Below are positions 1 to 6,963 of a DNA stretch of 37,478 nt, piece after piece (the first letter of the stretch is position 1; each line of letters starts with the position of its first letter). The DNA is from UBA9715 sp045614225. Its GTDB lineage: Bacteria; Actinomycetota; Coriobacteriia; Coriobacteriales; Eggerthellaceae. Under the pieces are notes generated by a model. That model was not told the origin of the DNA. It made no database searches and worked only from the letters and a program-made list of their open reading frames with translations. The stretch is from the NCBI GenBank assembly GCA_045614225.1, contig JAZLCO010000123.1, positions 1-37,478 of the forward strand. Direction: 5' to 3'. A program made the translations under genes and the position numbers.

Positions 1-125
1 GCGTTTCATAAGAGGGCACAGGGTCCCCTGGGAGCAGCGTGCCATTTCGATGTGATTGCGAAGATGCTTCTTTGTTGCTTGTGGGTTGTTTCCGTCATGA
101 ATGATTCCACGTGTCATCTGTTTCC

Positions 126-131
126 TATAAT
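126..131 (+). promoter_or_regulatory. -10 box upstream of the accC-like gene
   Basis: A perfect TATAAT lies 40 bp before the ATG at 172. No convincing -35 hexamer is found at 16-18 bp spacing. A GGAG ribosome site at 160-163 is 8 nt from the start codon. The rest of 1-171 holds no gene I can support: one frame is open to a TAA at 139-141, but its translation resembles no protein I know. Confidence 0.5.
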
Positions 132-171
132 GTCACTTTAATTACCAGCTTTACGTTTCGGAGATCGTGCA

Positions 172-1521
172 ATGTTTGACAAGATTCTCATAGCTAATCG
201 TGGCGAGGCGGCCATTCGCATCATGCGTGCCGCGCGAGAGCTGGGCATCAAGACCGTCGCGGTTTATTCGATTGAAGATTTCAACACCTATCCGGTGAAG
301 TACGCCGACGAAGCCGTCAATATCGGGTCGGCATCTGCGGAGGACAGCTATCTGTCCATTCCGAAGATCATTGAAGCTGCTCGTGCGACGGGCGCGCAGG
401 CAATACATCCGGGATACGGTTTTCTCGCTAATAATGCTGACTTCGCTCGCGCATGCGCCGAGAACGACATAGTGTTCATAGGGCCTTCACCCGATATTAT
501 CGAGCGCATGGCTGATCGCGCGGCGGCACGTAGCGTCTTGCGCGCATGTGGCGTGCCAGTCGTGCCCGGGTCAGAAGGCGTCGTCGAGTCGGCCGATGAT
601 GCGCGTGCTGTGGCACGCCGTTTGGGATATCCCGTGATCATCAAGGCTTCGGCCAGCGATGGCAAAGATGCGGTCATCGTGCGCAATCCTTCCGATATCG
701 AGCAGCAATACGAAATTGCACGCGCTGCAGCGGCTGTGGTCTATGGAAGCGATGACGTCTACGTTGAGAAGTTGATATCGGATACGCGCCGCATCGAGAT
801 GCAGGTTCTCGGGGATGGCTTCGGCAACCGCGTTGCGCTCTGCGAGCGAGACTGCTCCATTCAGCTCGATCAGCACAAGCTCGTTGCGGAGTCGCCTTCG
901 CCTGCGGTTTCCAGTGATTTGCGACGCGCGATGAGTGTCGCGGCGGTCAAGGCCCTGCGCGCTCTCGAGTATCAGGGAGCCGGCACGGTCGAGTTCTTGC
1001 TCGCTTCCGATGGTCATTTCTACTTCACGGGCATGGGAACGTGCTTGCCAATCGAGCATGCCGCCAACGAGCTGGTCACGGGCGTCGACGTCGTTAAAGA
1101 GCAGATTCGCATCGCTGCGGGCGAACCGATGAGCTGCTGCGACCGCGGTCGCTTCGAGCCGTTCGGGCATGCCATTGAGCTTCGGATCGATGCGAGAGAC
1201 TCTGGGGATGGCTTTTCTCCATGTCTCGGAACCATTGCACGCTTTGAGGCTCCGTTAGGGCCGGGCGTGCGCGTGGAAACCTGCGCGCGTACGGGATCCC
1301 GCGTATCGTCGCATTACGATCCTCTTGTTGCGAAGCTGGTTGTGCACGGTCAAGATCGTGCCGAAGCAATTGCACGAGGGAAGCGGGCGCTTGATGAGTT
1401 TGTGATAGAGGGCGTCCCGACCACCATTCCGTTTAATCGCAGAGTTCTCGACAATGAGGTATTCTGTGCAGGAGAGGCTACGACTGAATTCATTGAAACC
1501 CAGATGGGAGAATTACTATGA
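172..1521 (+). CDS. Biotin carboxylase (AccC) homologue, probably catalytically degenerate
   Basis: The 449-residue product has AccC length and fold landmarks: an N-terminal KILIANRGEAAIRI, HPGYGFLANNA near residue 79, the ATP-grasp domain, and a C-terminal biotin-carboxylase domain. Biotin carboxylase uses ATP and bicarbonate to carboxylate biotin on AccB in fatty-acid synthesis. Compared from memory with E. coli AccC, many active-site residues differ: Lys116 is Arg116; the Gly-rich loop after Lys158 reads ASDGKD; His209 is Arg207; His236 is Gln234; and the metal/catalytic Glu288, Asn290 and Arg292 are Gly287, Gly289 and Cys291. Glu274 and Glu295 remain. The frame is intact, which argues against a decaying pseudogene. 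No accB or accD is adjacent. The stop overlaps the asp23 start as ATGA, so the two are translationally coupled. I infer a non-catalytic or altered role; the family assignment is firm, the activity is not. Confidence 0.85.
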   Translation: MFDKILIANRGEAAIRIMRAARELGIKTVAVYSIEDFNTYPVKYADEAVNIGSASAEDSYLSIPKIIEAARATGAQAIHPGYGFLANNADFARACAENDIVFIGPSPDIIERMADRAAARSVLRACGVPVVPGSEGVVESADDARAVARRLGYPVIIKASASDGKDAVIVRNPSDIEQQYEIARAAAAVVYGSDDVYVEKLISDTRRIEMQVLGDGFGNRVALCERDCSIQLDQHKLVAESPSPAVSSDLRRAMSVAAVKALRALEYQGAGTVEFLLASDGHFYFTGMGTCLPIEHAANELVTGVDVVKEQIRIAAGEPMSCCDRGRFEPFGHAIELRIDARDSGDGFSPCLGTIARFEAPLGPGVRVETCARTGSRVSSHYDPLVAKLVVHGQDRAEAIARGKRALDEFVIEGVPTTIPFNRRVLDNEVFCAGEATTEFIETQMGELL

Positions 1522-1868
1522 GCGATTTGAATATCGAGGGCATGACGATAGCTCCCGGCGTGGTTGAGACGATCATCTCGCTGGCAGCTCGCGATGTCGA
1601 AGGCGTGGCCAGCATCGGTCCTGCCACAACCAGCGGCCTCATGGACCTGATCGGTGGCGGAAGGCCGTCGACGCAGGGTATCGAGGTGACCACCGACGAG
1701 AACGATGAGCTGCATGTTTCGATCCGCATGGATGTCAAGAGCGGAAACGTTCTTCCCGACCTGGCCGCCAACGTGCGACGGGCCGTCGTTGATGCAGTTG
1801 CCACGCAGGTTGGCGTGAAAGTTGCGGCTGTCGATATCTACATTGACGGCATTCAGTTCGAATACTAG
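1518..1868 (+). CDS. Asp23/Gls24 family envelope stress protein
   Basis: This 116-residue protein carries the Asp23/Gls24 (DUF322) pattern: an IAPGVVETIISLAARDVEGVASI opening (residues 11-33), a central beta segment with HVSIRMDVKSG, then an LPDLAANVRRAVVDAV helix and a terminal VDIYIDGIQF strand. In Firmicutes, Asp23 proteins are abundant membrane-associated factors tied to cell-envelope homeostasis and alkaline stress. The exact biochemical role is unknown and is not inferable here. It starts inside the stop codon of the accC-like gene and is followed 14 bp later by nusB, so it sits in the same operon. A homologue of this family is commonly found just before nusB in Gram-positive genomes, which supports the call. 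Confidence 0.88.
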   Translation: MSDLNIEGMTIAPGVVETIISLAARDVEGVASIGPATTSGLMDLIGGGRPSTQGIEVTTDENDELHVSIRMDVKSGNVLPDLAANVRRAVVDAVATQVGVKVAAVDIYIDGIQFEY

Positions 1869-1882
1869 TTTCAGGCGGTACC

Positions 1883-2380
1883 ATGGCGCGTCATAAGGTT
1901 CACGAGCGTCGGCTCGCGCGCGAAAGCGCGCTTGCCCTGCTCTATTCAAGCGACATCACCGAACAAGAGGTTTCTCAAATCGTCGAATCAGGGGCATACC
2001 CTGCCGACGATGTCGATTTGCCCGAATACGCCGAAGCGCTCATCTTGGGCGTTGCCGAGCATCGCGAAGATATCGATGCCCAGCTGGAGGCGACATCAGA
2101 GAACTGGGCGCTCGATCGCATGCCGGTCGTCGACCGTGCAATATTGCGATTGGCAACGTACGAGATGGTCTATGTCGAAGATGTTCCCGTGTCGGTGGCC
2201 ATCAACGAAGCCGTTGAACTTGCCAAGGTGTATGGCGGGGAAGACGATTCATCGCGTTTCGTCAACGGCGTGCTCGGCCGAATTGCCCGCTCGCTTGAGA
2301 ACGACGGAGAAACCGATGCGGTTGAGCTTGAAGATGAGTCGGCTCCCGAAGAGATCCAGGATGAAATCAATGGCCAATAA
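1883..2380 (+). CDS. nusB: Transcription antitermination factor NusB
   Basis: The 165-residue protein has the all-helical NusB signature: RRLARESALALLYSSD at residues 9-24, then DRMPVVDRAILRLATYEM and VPVSVAINEAVELAKVYGGEDDSSRFVNGVLGRI in the second half. NusB pairs with S10 (NusE) and binds boxA RNA in rrn leaders to prevent premature termination. A boxA-like leader is present at the far end of this window, about 35 kb away. The C-terminal 25 residues form an acidic tail (rich in Glu and Asp) beyond the usual NusB end. The ATG at 1883 follows an AGGCGG-type ribosome site. The last 11 nt overlap xseB. Confidence 0.93.
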   Translation: MARHKVHERRLARESALALLYSSDITEQEVSQIVESGAYPADDVDLPEYAEALILGVAEHREDIDAQLEATSENWALDRMPVVDRAILRLATYEMVYVEDVPVSVAINEAVELAKVYGGEDDSSRFVNGVLGRIARSLENDGETDAVELEDESAPEEIQDEINGQ

Positions 2381-2639
2381 TGACCATCTTCAAGATTTCG
2401 AGGCCATAAAGACCCGTCTCGAAGAAATCGTGGAAGCTGTCAGCGATGAGAGTATTCCGCTCGACGATGCGCTCGATTTGTACGAAGAGGCCGTTGAGCT
2501 CGGCATGCGTGTAAGCGACGTGCTCGAAGATGGCATCGAAGTAGATGAAGCAGCTCTTGCGGGCGAAGGCGCTGGCGAGCAAACGCAGGACAGCGAAAGC
2601 TCCGACGAGCCTGCGGCATCTCAGGCTGCCAACGAATAA
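2370..2639 (+). CDS. xseB: Exodeoxyribonuclease VII small subunit XseB
   Basis: The 89-residue product shows the XseB helical hairpin: DFEAIKTRLEEIVEAVSDE, then IPLDDALDLYEEAVELGMRVSDVL (residues about 9-52). This is followed by a Glu/Ser/Ala-rich tail. XseB partners with XseA to degrade single-stranded DNA to oligonucleotides. No xseA is in this window, although the two are often adjacent. The start at 2370 is chosen because AGGA at 2358-2361 is 8 nt upstream and it gives the usual N-terminus; an in-frame ATG at 2361 would add three residues. Either start lies inside the end of nusB, implying coupling. dxs follows 26 bp later. Confidence 0.85.
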   Translation: MANNDHLQDFEAIKTRLEEIVEAVSDESIPLDDALDLYEEAVELGMRVSDVLEDGIEVDEAALAGEGAGEQTQDSESSDEPAASQAANE

Positions 2640-2665
2640 AGTCACTGCTTAGTAAGAATCGTGTT

Positions 2666-4534
2666 ATGAGCCGAATTCTCGACAGCATAAACTCCCCAGC
2701 TGATTTGAAGCTGCTTACCGATGACGAGCTTGCGATTCTCGCCGATGAGATTCGAGGCGAAATCATCTCGACCACCTCGAAGACGGGCGGCCATGTTGCT
2801 TCGTCGCTCGGCGCGATCGAGATCATCTTGGCCGTTCATTCGCTCATTGATTCGCCAAAAGACCGTTTCGTGTTCGATGTCGGCCATCAGGCATACGCCC
2901 ATAAGATTCTCACCGGCAGGCGCGATGACTTCAAAACGCTGAGGACCTATGGCGGCATATCGGGGTTCCCCCGTCCTTCCGAGAGCAAATACGATGTGCA
3001 TCCATCCGGCCATGCATCCGATTCTCTCTCCATTGCGCTTGGCTTGGCTAAGGCGCGGCAGTTGCGTGGCTCCGACGAGAAGGTCGTGGCGCTCATAGGA
3101 GATGCGTCCCTTTCGGGCGGCATGGCGTTCGAAGCGTTAAACACCATCGGCCAGCTACAGCTTCCCATCGTCATCATCCTGAACGATAACGAGATGTCCA
3201 TCTCGCGCAATGTTGGCGCGTTGGTGCGACACCTCGGCGCAATCCGCTCTTCGGCAAGCTACCGTCAGGCGCGCGACCAGTCTCAGGAGCGACTCGAGAT
3301 GAACCCGATAGGTCGTGCATTCGTCGCGTTCGGCCGCAGCGCGAAGGATTCGGTCAAGCAGTTCTTCGTGCCTGAGACCATGATGTTCGAGCAGCTGGGC
3401 ATTTTATGCACGCCGCCCATCGACGGGCACAACATCCCTGCTATGAAAGATATCTTGCGAACAGCGCTCGACGCTGATGGCCCCGTGCTCATGCATGTGG
3501 CGACCAAGAAGGGCGCGGGTTACAAGCCTGCCGAGAAGGATCCTGTGAGCTTCCACGGTATCGGTGCGTTCAATCCCGAAACTGGGGCTTGCCCGAAGAA
3601 GGCGCCGTGCGCCCCGTCCTATACCGAGGTGTTTGGCAAGGCGCTCGTGCGCGAAGCGCGCGTGGACGAGCATGTGGTGGCGATCACTGCCGCTATGCGC
3701 ACTGGCACCGGGCTTGTCGAGTTCGCGAACGAGTTCCCCGATAGGTTCATCGATGTGGGCATTGCGGAAGAGAACGCCGTGGGCATGGCTGCCGGCCTTG
3801 CGTTTGGTGGCCTCAAGCCGGTCGTTGCCATTTATTCGACGTTCTTGCAGCGTGCTTTCGACCAGATGATCGTCGACGTATCGCTCGCGGATTGCAACGT
3901 CGTATTCGCAATCGACCGGGGTGGTTTGGTGGGCGAGGACGGCCCGACGCATCACGGCGCCTACGATATAGCTTATTGCCGCATGATTCCCGGTATGCGC
4001 ATGATTGCCCCGTCCGATGAAGCAGAGTTGGTCAATGCATTGCATACGGCTTTGCGCATAGGTGGGCCGGTTGCCGTGCGCTATCCGCGCGGGTGTGGAC
4101 GCGGCGTTGCCGTTCCCACGAAGGGAAAGGTTCTGCCTGTCGGAGAATCGAACACGCTGCGGGAGGGTTCGGACGTTGCCATACTTGCGTTTGGCGGAAT
4201 GGTCTCCAATGCGCTCGACGCTGCCGAGCTGCTTGCAGCTGATGGCATTGACGCGCGTGTGGTTGACATGCGCTGGGTCAAACCGCTCGACGAGGCCGCA
4301 ATCGCTTCGGCTGCCGAAACCCGTTTGGTGGTCACCGTGGAAAACGGCATCATTTCAGGGGGCGCTGGCGAAGGTGTGCTCGACGAGTTGTCGCGCATGA
4401 AGGCCACGGTCCCCACGTTGGTTCTGGGCATAGACGACTCGTTCGTTCCCCACGGCAAGGTCAACCAGCTTCTGGCGGATCTGAGGCTCGATGCCGAAGG
4501 CATTGCCGCTTCCATCAAGCAAAGGCTTGCATAG
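2666..4534 (+). CDS. dxs: 1-deoxy-D-xylulose-5-phosphate synthase
   Basis: A 622-residue thiamine-diphosphate enzyme that condenses pyruvate and glyceraldehyde 3-phosphate, the first step of the MEP isoprenoid pathway. Landmarks visible are GGHVASSLG with His43, FDVGHQAYAHK with His74, the ThDP motif near residue 145 ending in NDNEMSIS, the catalytic Glu368 in GIAEENAV, and DRGGLVGEDGPTHHG. All three domains are present at normal length. The ThDP motif reads GDA at 145-147 rather than the usual GDG; the partner Asn is kept, so I expect activity. The ribosome site is weak (AGTAAGAA), with coupling from xseB 26 bp upstream likely. It is the last gene of the operon; no clear terminator follows. 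Confidence 0.95.
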   Translation: MSRILDSINSPADLKLLTDDELAILADEIRGEIISTTSKTGGHVASSLGAIEIILAVHSLIDSPKDRFVFDVGHQAYAHKILTGRRDDFKTLRTYGGISGFPRPSESKYDVHPSGHASDSLSIALGLAKARQLRGSDEKVVALIGDASLSGGMAFEALNTIGQLQLPIVIILNDNEMSISRNVGALVRHLGAIRSSASYRQARDQSQERLEMNPIGRAFVAFGRSAKDSVKQFFVPETMMFEQLGILCTPPIDGHNIPAMKDILRTALDADGPVLMHVATKKGAGYKPAEKDPVSFHGIGAFNPETGACPKKAPCAPSYTEVFGKALVREARVDEHVVAITAAMRTGTGLVEFANEFPDRFIDVGIAEENAVGMAAGLAFGGLKPVVAIYSTFLQRAFDQMIVDVSLADCNVVFAIDRGGLVGEDGPTHHGAYDIAYCRMIPGMRMIAPSDEAELVNALHTALRIGGPVAVRYPRGCGRGVAVPTKGKVLPVGESNTLREGSDVAILAFGGMVSNALDAAELLAADGIDARVVDMRWVKPLDEAAIASAAETRLVVTVENGIISGGAGEGVLDELSRMKATVPTLVLGIDDSFVPHGKVNQLLADLRLDAEGIAASIKQRLA

Positions 4535-4843
4535 TCGAGTGATTTCAGCGAGAGCTCTGCCGCGGAAAACTTCGTCGCCAAGTTGAATCACTTTCCATTC
4601 GAGCATTTCATGCCAAAAACGCTTGCTATGTGCAGAAAACGCGCAGGCGAAATAATGCGCGATTCGGCGTGCAAATGGCATGCTATACTGCACAGACTTG
4701 CGGAAAAGTCTGCAAGTAAGTAAATATTGGCCCCCGAGACATGTTTGTTACGCGGCCGCGTCTGCGAGCTTTCAGCGAAAGCGAACATGGTGAACTAGCG
4801 AGCGATCATGTTGACGGGTCCCCGACAACGAAAGGGGTCCGTT
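4535..4843 (+). other. Intergenic region and leader of rpsA
   Basis: This 309-bp stretch has no gene I can support. It holds the rpsA promoter (4681-4689) and a predicted 5' leader of roughly 150 nt. Right at the expected transcript start, two competing small stems can form: 4693-4697 with 4708-4712 (5 bp) and 4696-4701 with 4712-4717 (6 bp). A further imperfect stem around 4816-4839 includes the AAAGGGG ribosome site. S1 is known to control its own translation in enterobacteria; whether this leader does so is an inference. Confidence 0.5.
4681..4689 (+). promoter_or_regulatory. Extended -10 promoter for rpsA
   Basis: TGC followed directly by TATACT makes an extended -10 element. No good -35 hexamer is seen at 17 bp, as is common for extended -10 promoters. 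Transcription would begin near 4696, about 150 nt ahead of the preferred rpsA start. Confidence 0.55.
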
Positions 4844-6118
4844 TTGACCGAGATCAAAAATCCCAGCGTCATCGACTTCACCGACATCACTGACGAGCAG
4901 TTCAATGAGATGATCGATGGCACCCTGACCGAGTTTGACGAGGGCGATCTCGTCGACGGCACGATCGTCAAGATCGAGCGCGACGAAGTCCTGGTCGACA
5001 TCGGCTTCAAGTCCGAAGGCGTCATTCCCGTCCGCGAGCTCTCGATTCGCAAGGATGCTGATCCTTCCGAGCTCGTCGAGGTTGGCGACAAGATCGAGGC
5101 TCTCGTCCTGCAGAAGGAAGACAAGGACGGTCGTCTGATCCTCTCGAAGAAGCGCGCCGAGTACGAGCGCTCCTGGATTTCCGTCGAAGAGAAGTTCAAG
5201 GCTGGCGAGCCGGTTACTGGCGAGGTCATCGAAGTCGTCAAGGGCGGCCTCATCATCGACATCGGCCTGCGTGGCTTCCTGCCCGCATCGCTCGTCGACC
5301 TGCGCCGCGTCAAGGACCTCGACATGTATCTCAACACCGAGCTCGAGGCCCGCATCATCGAGATGGACCGCAACCGCAACAACGTCGTGCTTTCCCGCCG
5401 TGTCCTGCTCGAGGAAGGCCGCAAGAACGAGCGCGCCGAGATCCTGGCCAAGCTCACCAAGGGCATGCGCCTCAAGGGCTCCGTCTCCTCGATCGTCGAC
5501 TTCGGCGCTTTCGTCGACCTCGGCGGCATCGACGGTCTGGTCCACATTTCCGAGCTGTCCTGGAACCATGTCAACCATCCTTCCGAGGTCGTCAAGGTCG
5601 GCCAGGAGGTCGAGGTCGAGGTTCTCGACGTCGATTTGAACCGCGAGCGCATCTCGCTGGGCCTCAAGCAGACCCAGCCCGATCCGTGGGTAAAGCTCGT
5701 CGAGGCTTATCCGGTGGGCACCATCGTCGATGGCACGGTTACCAAGGTTGTTCCGTTCGGTGCTTTCGTCCAGCTGGGCGAGGCAACCGAGGGCCTGGTT
5801 CACATCTCCGAGATGGCTCCGCGCCACATCGAGACTCCGTCGCAGGTCGTCAAGGTCGGCGATGTTGTCAAGGTGAAGGTCATGGAGATCAACCCCGAGC
5901 GTCGTCGCATTAGCCTGTCCATGAAGGCTGCTGCTGCCGAGCTTGGCATCGAGATCGAAGTTGACGAAACCGCAGTTGCCGAAGAGCGTCCGGCTCGCAA
6001 GCCGCGTCGCGAGGCTGCCGAAGATGCCCCTGAGGCTGCCGAAGCTGCAGAGGCTGTAGAGGCCGCAGCTGAGGAGCCCGTTGCTGAGGAAGCAGCGACC
6101 GAGGAAGCTGCCGAGTAA
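4844..6118 (+). CDS. rpsA: 30S ribosomal protein S1
   Basis: The 424-residue protein holds four S1 RNA-binding domains at about residues 34-104, 121-186, 206-275 and 291-361. The third and fourth show the classic GAFVDLGGIDGLVHISE-type core. The last 50 residues are a low-complexity Ala/Glu tail. S1 binds mRNA and brings it to the small ribosomal subunit. I prefer the TTG at 4844 because AAAGGGG at 4831-4837 is 6 nt upstream and the product then begins MTEIKNPS. An in-frame ATG at 4808 would add 12 residues but has a poor ribosome site. The gene is monocistronic: its own promoter lies upstream and a strong terminator follows at once. Confidence 0.93.
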   Translation: MTEIKNPSVIDFTDITDEQFNEMIDGTLTEFDEGDLVDGTIVKIERDEVLVDIGFKSEGVIPVRELSIRKDADPSELVEVGDKIEALVLQKEDKDGRLILSKKRAEYERSWISVEEKFKAGEPVTGEVIEVVKGGLIIDIGLRGFLPASLVDLRRVKDLDMYLNTELEARIIEMDRNRNNVVLSRRVLLEEGRKNERAEILAKLTKGMRLKGSVSSIVDFGAFVDLGGIDGLVHISELSWNHVNHPSEVVKVGQEVEVEVLDVDLNRERISLGLKQTQPDPWVKLVEAYPVGTIVDGTVTKVVPFGAFVQLGEATEGLVHISEMAPRHIETPSQVVKVGDVVKVKVMEINPERRRISLSMKAAAAELGIEIEVDETAVAEERPARKPRREAAEDAPEAAEAAEAVEAAAEEPVAEEAATEEAAE

Positions 6119-6141
6119 ACCGGCTGCACCAACTGGGATAC

Positions 6142-6180
6142 AAACGGGGTCGGGCTTTTTGCCCGACCCCGTTTTCGTTT
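6142..6180 (+). terminator. Intrinsic terminator of rpsA
   Basis: A perfect 14-bp inverted repeat pairs 6142-6155 with 6161-6174 around a TTTTT loop, and T-rich sequence follows. It lies 23 bp after the rpsA stop. The run of A before the stem would also give some termination from the other strand. Confidence 0.9.
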
Positions 6181-6212
6181 CTCTTCCGAAACCTACTCTT
6201 CGTGGAATCGTG

Positions 6213-6218
6213 TATCAT
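6213..6218 (+). promoter_or_regulatory. Possible -10 box for coaE
   Basis: TATCAT at this position, preceded by TG, is the best -10 candidate after the rpsA terminator. No strong -35 is seen. The predicted leader would include the hairpin at 6242-6278. Confidence 0.3.
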
Positions 6219-6241
6219 TGAGCCAACGAATACGAAGGGAA

Positions 6242-6278
6242 AAGCGAGCCAAAAGGAAGGTCCTTGAGGTTCGCTTTC
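6242..6278. repeat. Palindromic hairpin, family copy 1 (coaE leader)
   Basis: Positions 6242-6251 pair with 6269-6278 (10 bp, one G-T pair). An inner 5-bp stem pairs 6254-6258 with 6262-6266 around AGG. Read on the minus strand the core is AAGGACCTTCCTT, resembling five other intergenic hairpins in this window (9862, 14862, 18535, 18612, 23985). There is no T-run, so it is not a normal terminator. Confidence 0.6.
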
Positions 6279-6315
6279 GTGACGATGTGCCGCAGGGCGG
6301 CTGAATGGAGCGGGC

Positions 6316-6915
6316 ATGGAGAAGATTTTCGTCATCGGCGGCATGGGTGCTGGTAAGTCGACCGCACGTAAGGCGCTTGTGGACCAAGGCCTGGAGTACA
6401 TCGATCTTGACTTGATCGGCCATGAGATTCTCCATTGGGAAATCGTGAAGGAAGATGTTTCCGCTACCTTCGGCGAGGATGTCCTCGATCCCGACGGCGA
6501 AATCGATCGTAAGGCGCTCGCTCGCAAGGCGTTTGTGAGCCCGGCGGAGACGCGGAAGCTCAACCGCATCACCCAGCCTCGCATCGAAGATGCATTCACG
6601 ACCAAGCTTGACGAGCTTGAAGCTGCCGGTTGTCCGGCCGTTGTCGTCGAGTACTCGGTCTTCAAGAGCCGCCAGATGTCGCTCGCGTATCTGGCAGACA
6701 TCGTCATCGCCGTGCTTGCGCCGCTTGAGGTTCGCATCGAGCGCGCCGTGGCTTCGGGCTTTGACGAGGCCGATGTTCGCCGTCGTATCGCCCAGCAAAT
6801 CACCGATGCGGAGCGCATCGAGCAGGCCGACGTCGTCTTCAACAACGATGGCACGAAGGAAGAGCTTTACAACAAAGTCGTGAACTGGTGGAACGAATAC
6901 AACGCGGCTTACTAG
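6316..6915 (+). CDS. coaE: Dephospho-CoA kinase
   Basis: A 199-residue P-loop kinase that phosphorylates the ribose 3'-OH of dephospho-CoA, the last step of coenzyme A synthesis. The Walker A motif GGMGAGKST spans residues 8-16. The family's usual DADxI-R motif appears as DLDLIGHE near residue 30, and the C-terminal lid and adenine-binding pattern RRRIAQQITDAERIEQADVVFNNDGT is clear. The mid-protein family motif (LEVPLLFE-like) is altered to VEYSVFKS. GGAG ahead of the ATG supports the start. uvrB starts 48 bp after its stop, so co-transcription is likely; coaE-uvrB adjacency is also seen in other actinobacteria. Confidence 0.88.
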   Translation: MEKIFVIGGMGAGKSTARKALVDQGLEYIDLDLIGHEILHWEIVKEDVSATFGEDVLDPDGEIDRKALARKAFVSPAETRKLNRITQPRIEDAFTTKLDELEAAGCPAVVVEYSVFKSRQMSLAYLADIVIAVLAPLEVRIERAVASGFDEADVRRRIAQQITDAERIEQADVVFNNDGTKEELYNKVVNWWNEYNAAY

Positions 6916-6963
6916 TCAGCTCTGCCGCTCTTGGCCCATCTTTCCAACATAGAAGGCACCCCA

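Noticed and set aside
1..141. Open frame from the window start to TAA at 139
   Set aside because: Its translation matches no known C-terminus, such as AccB, and it runs through the TATAAT promoter of the next gene.
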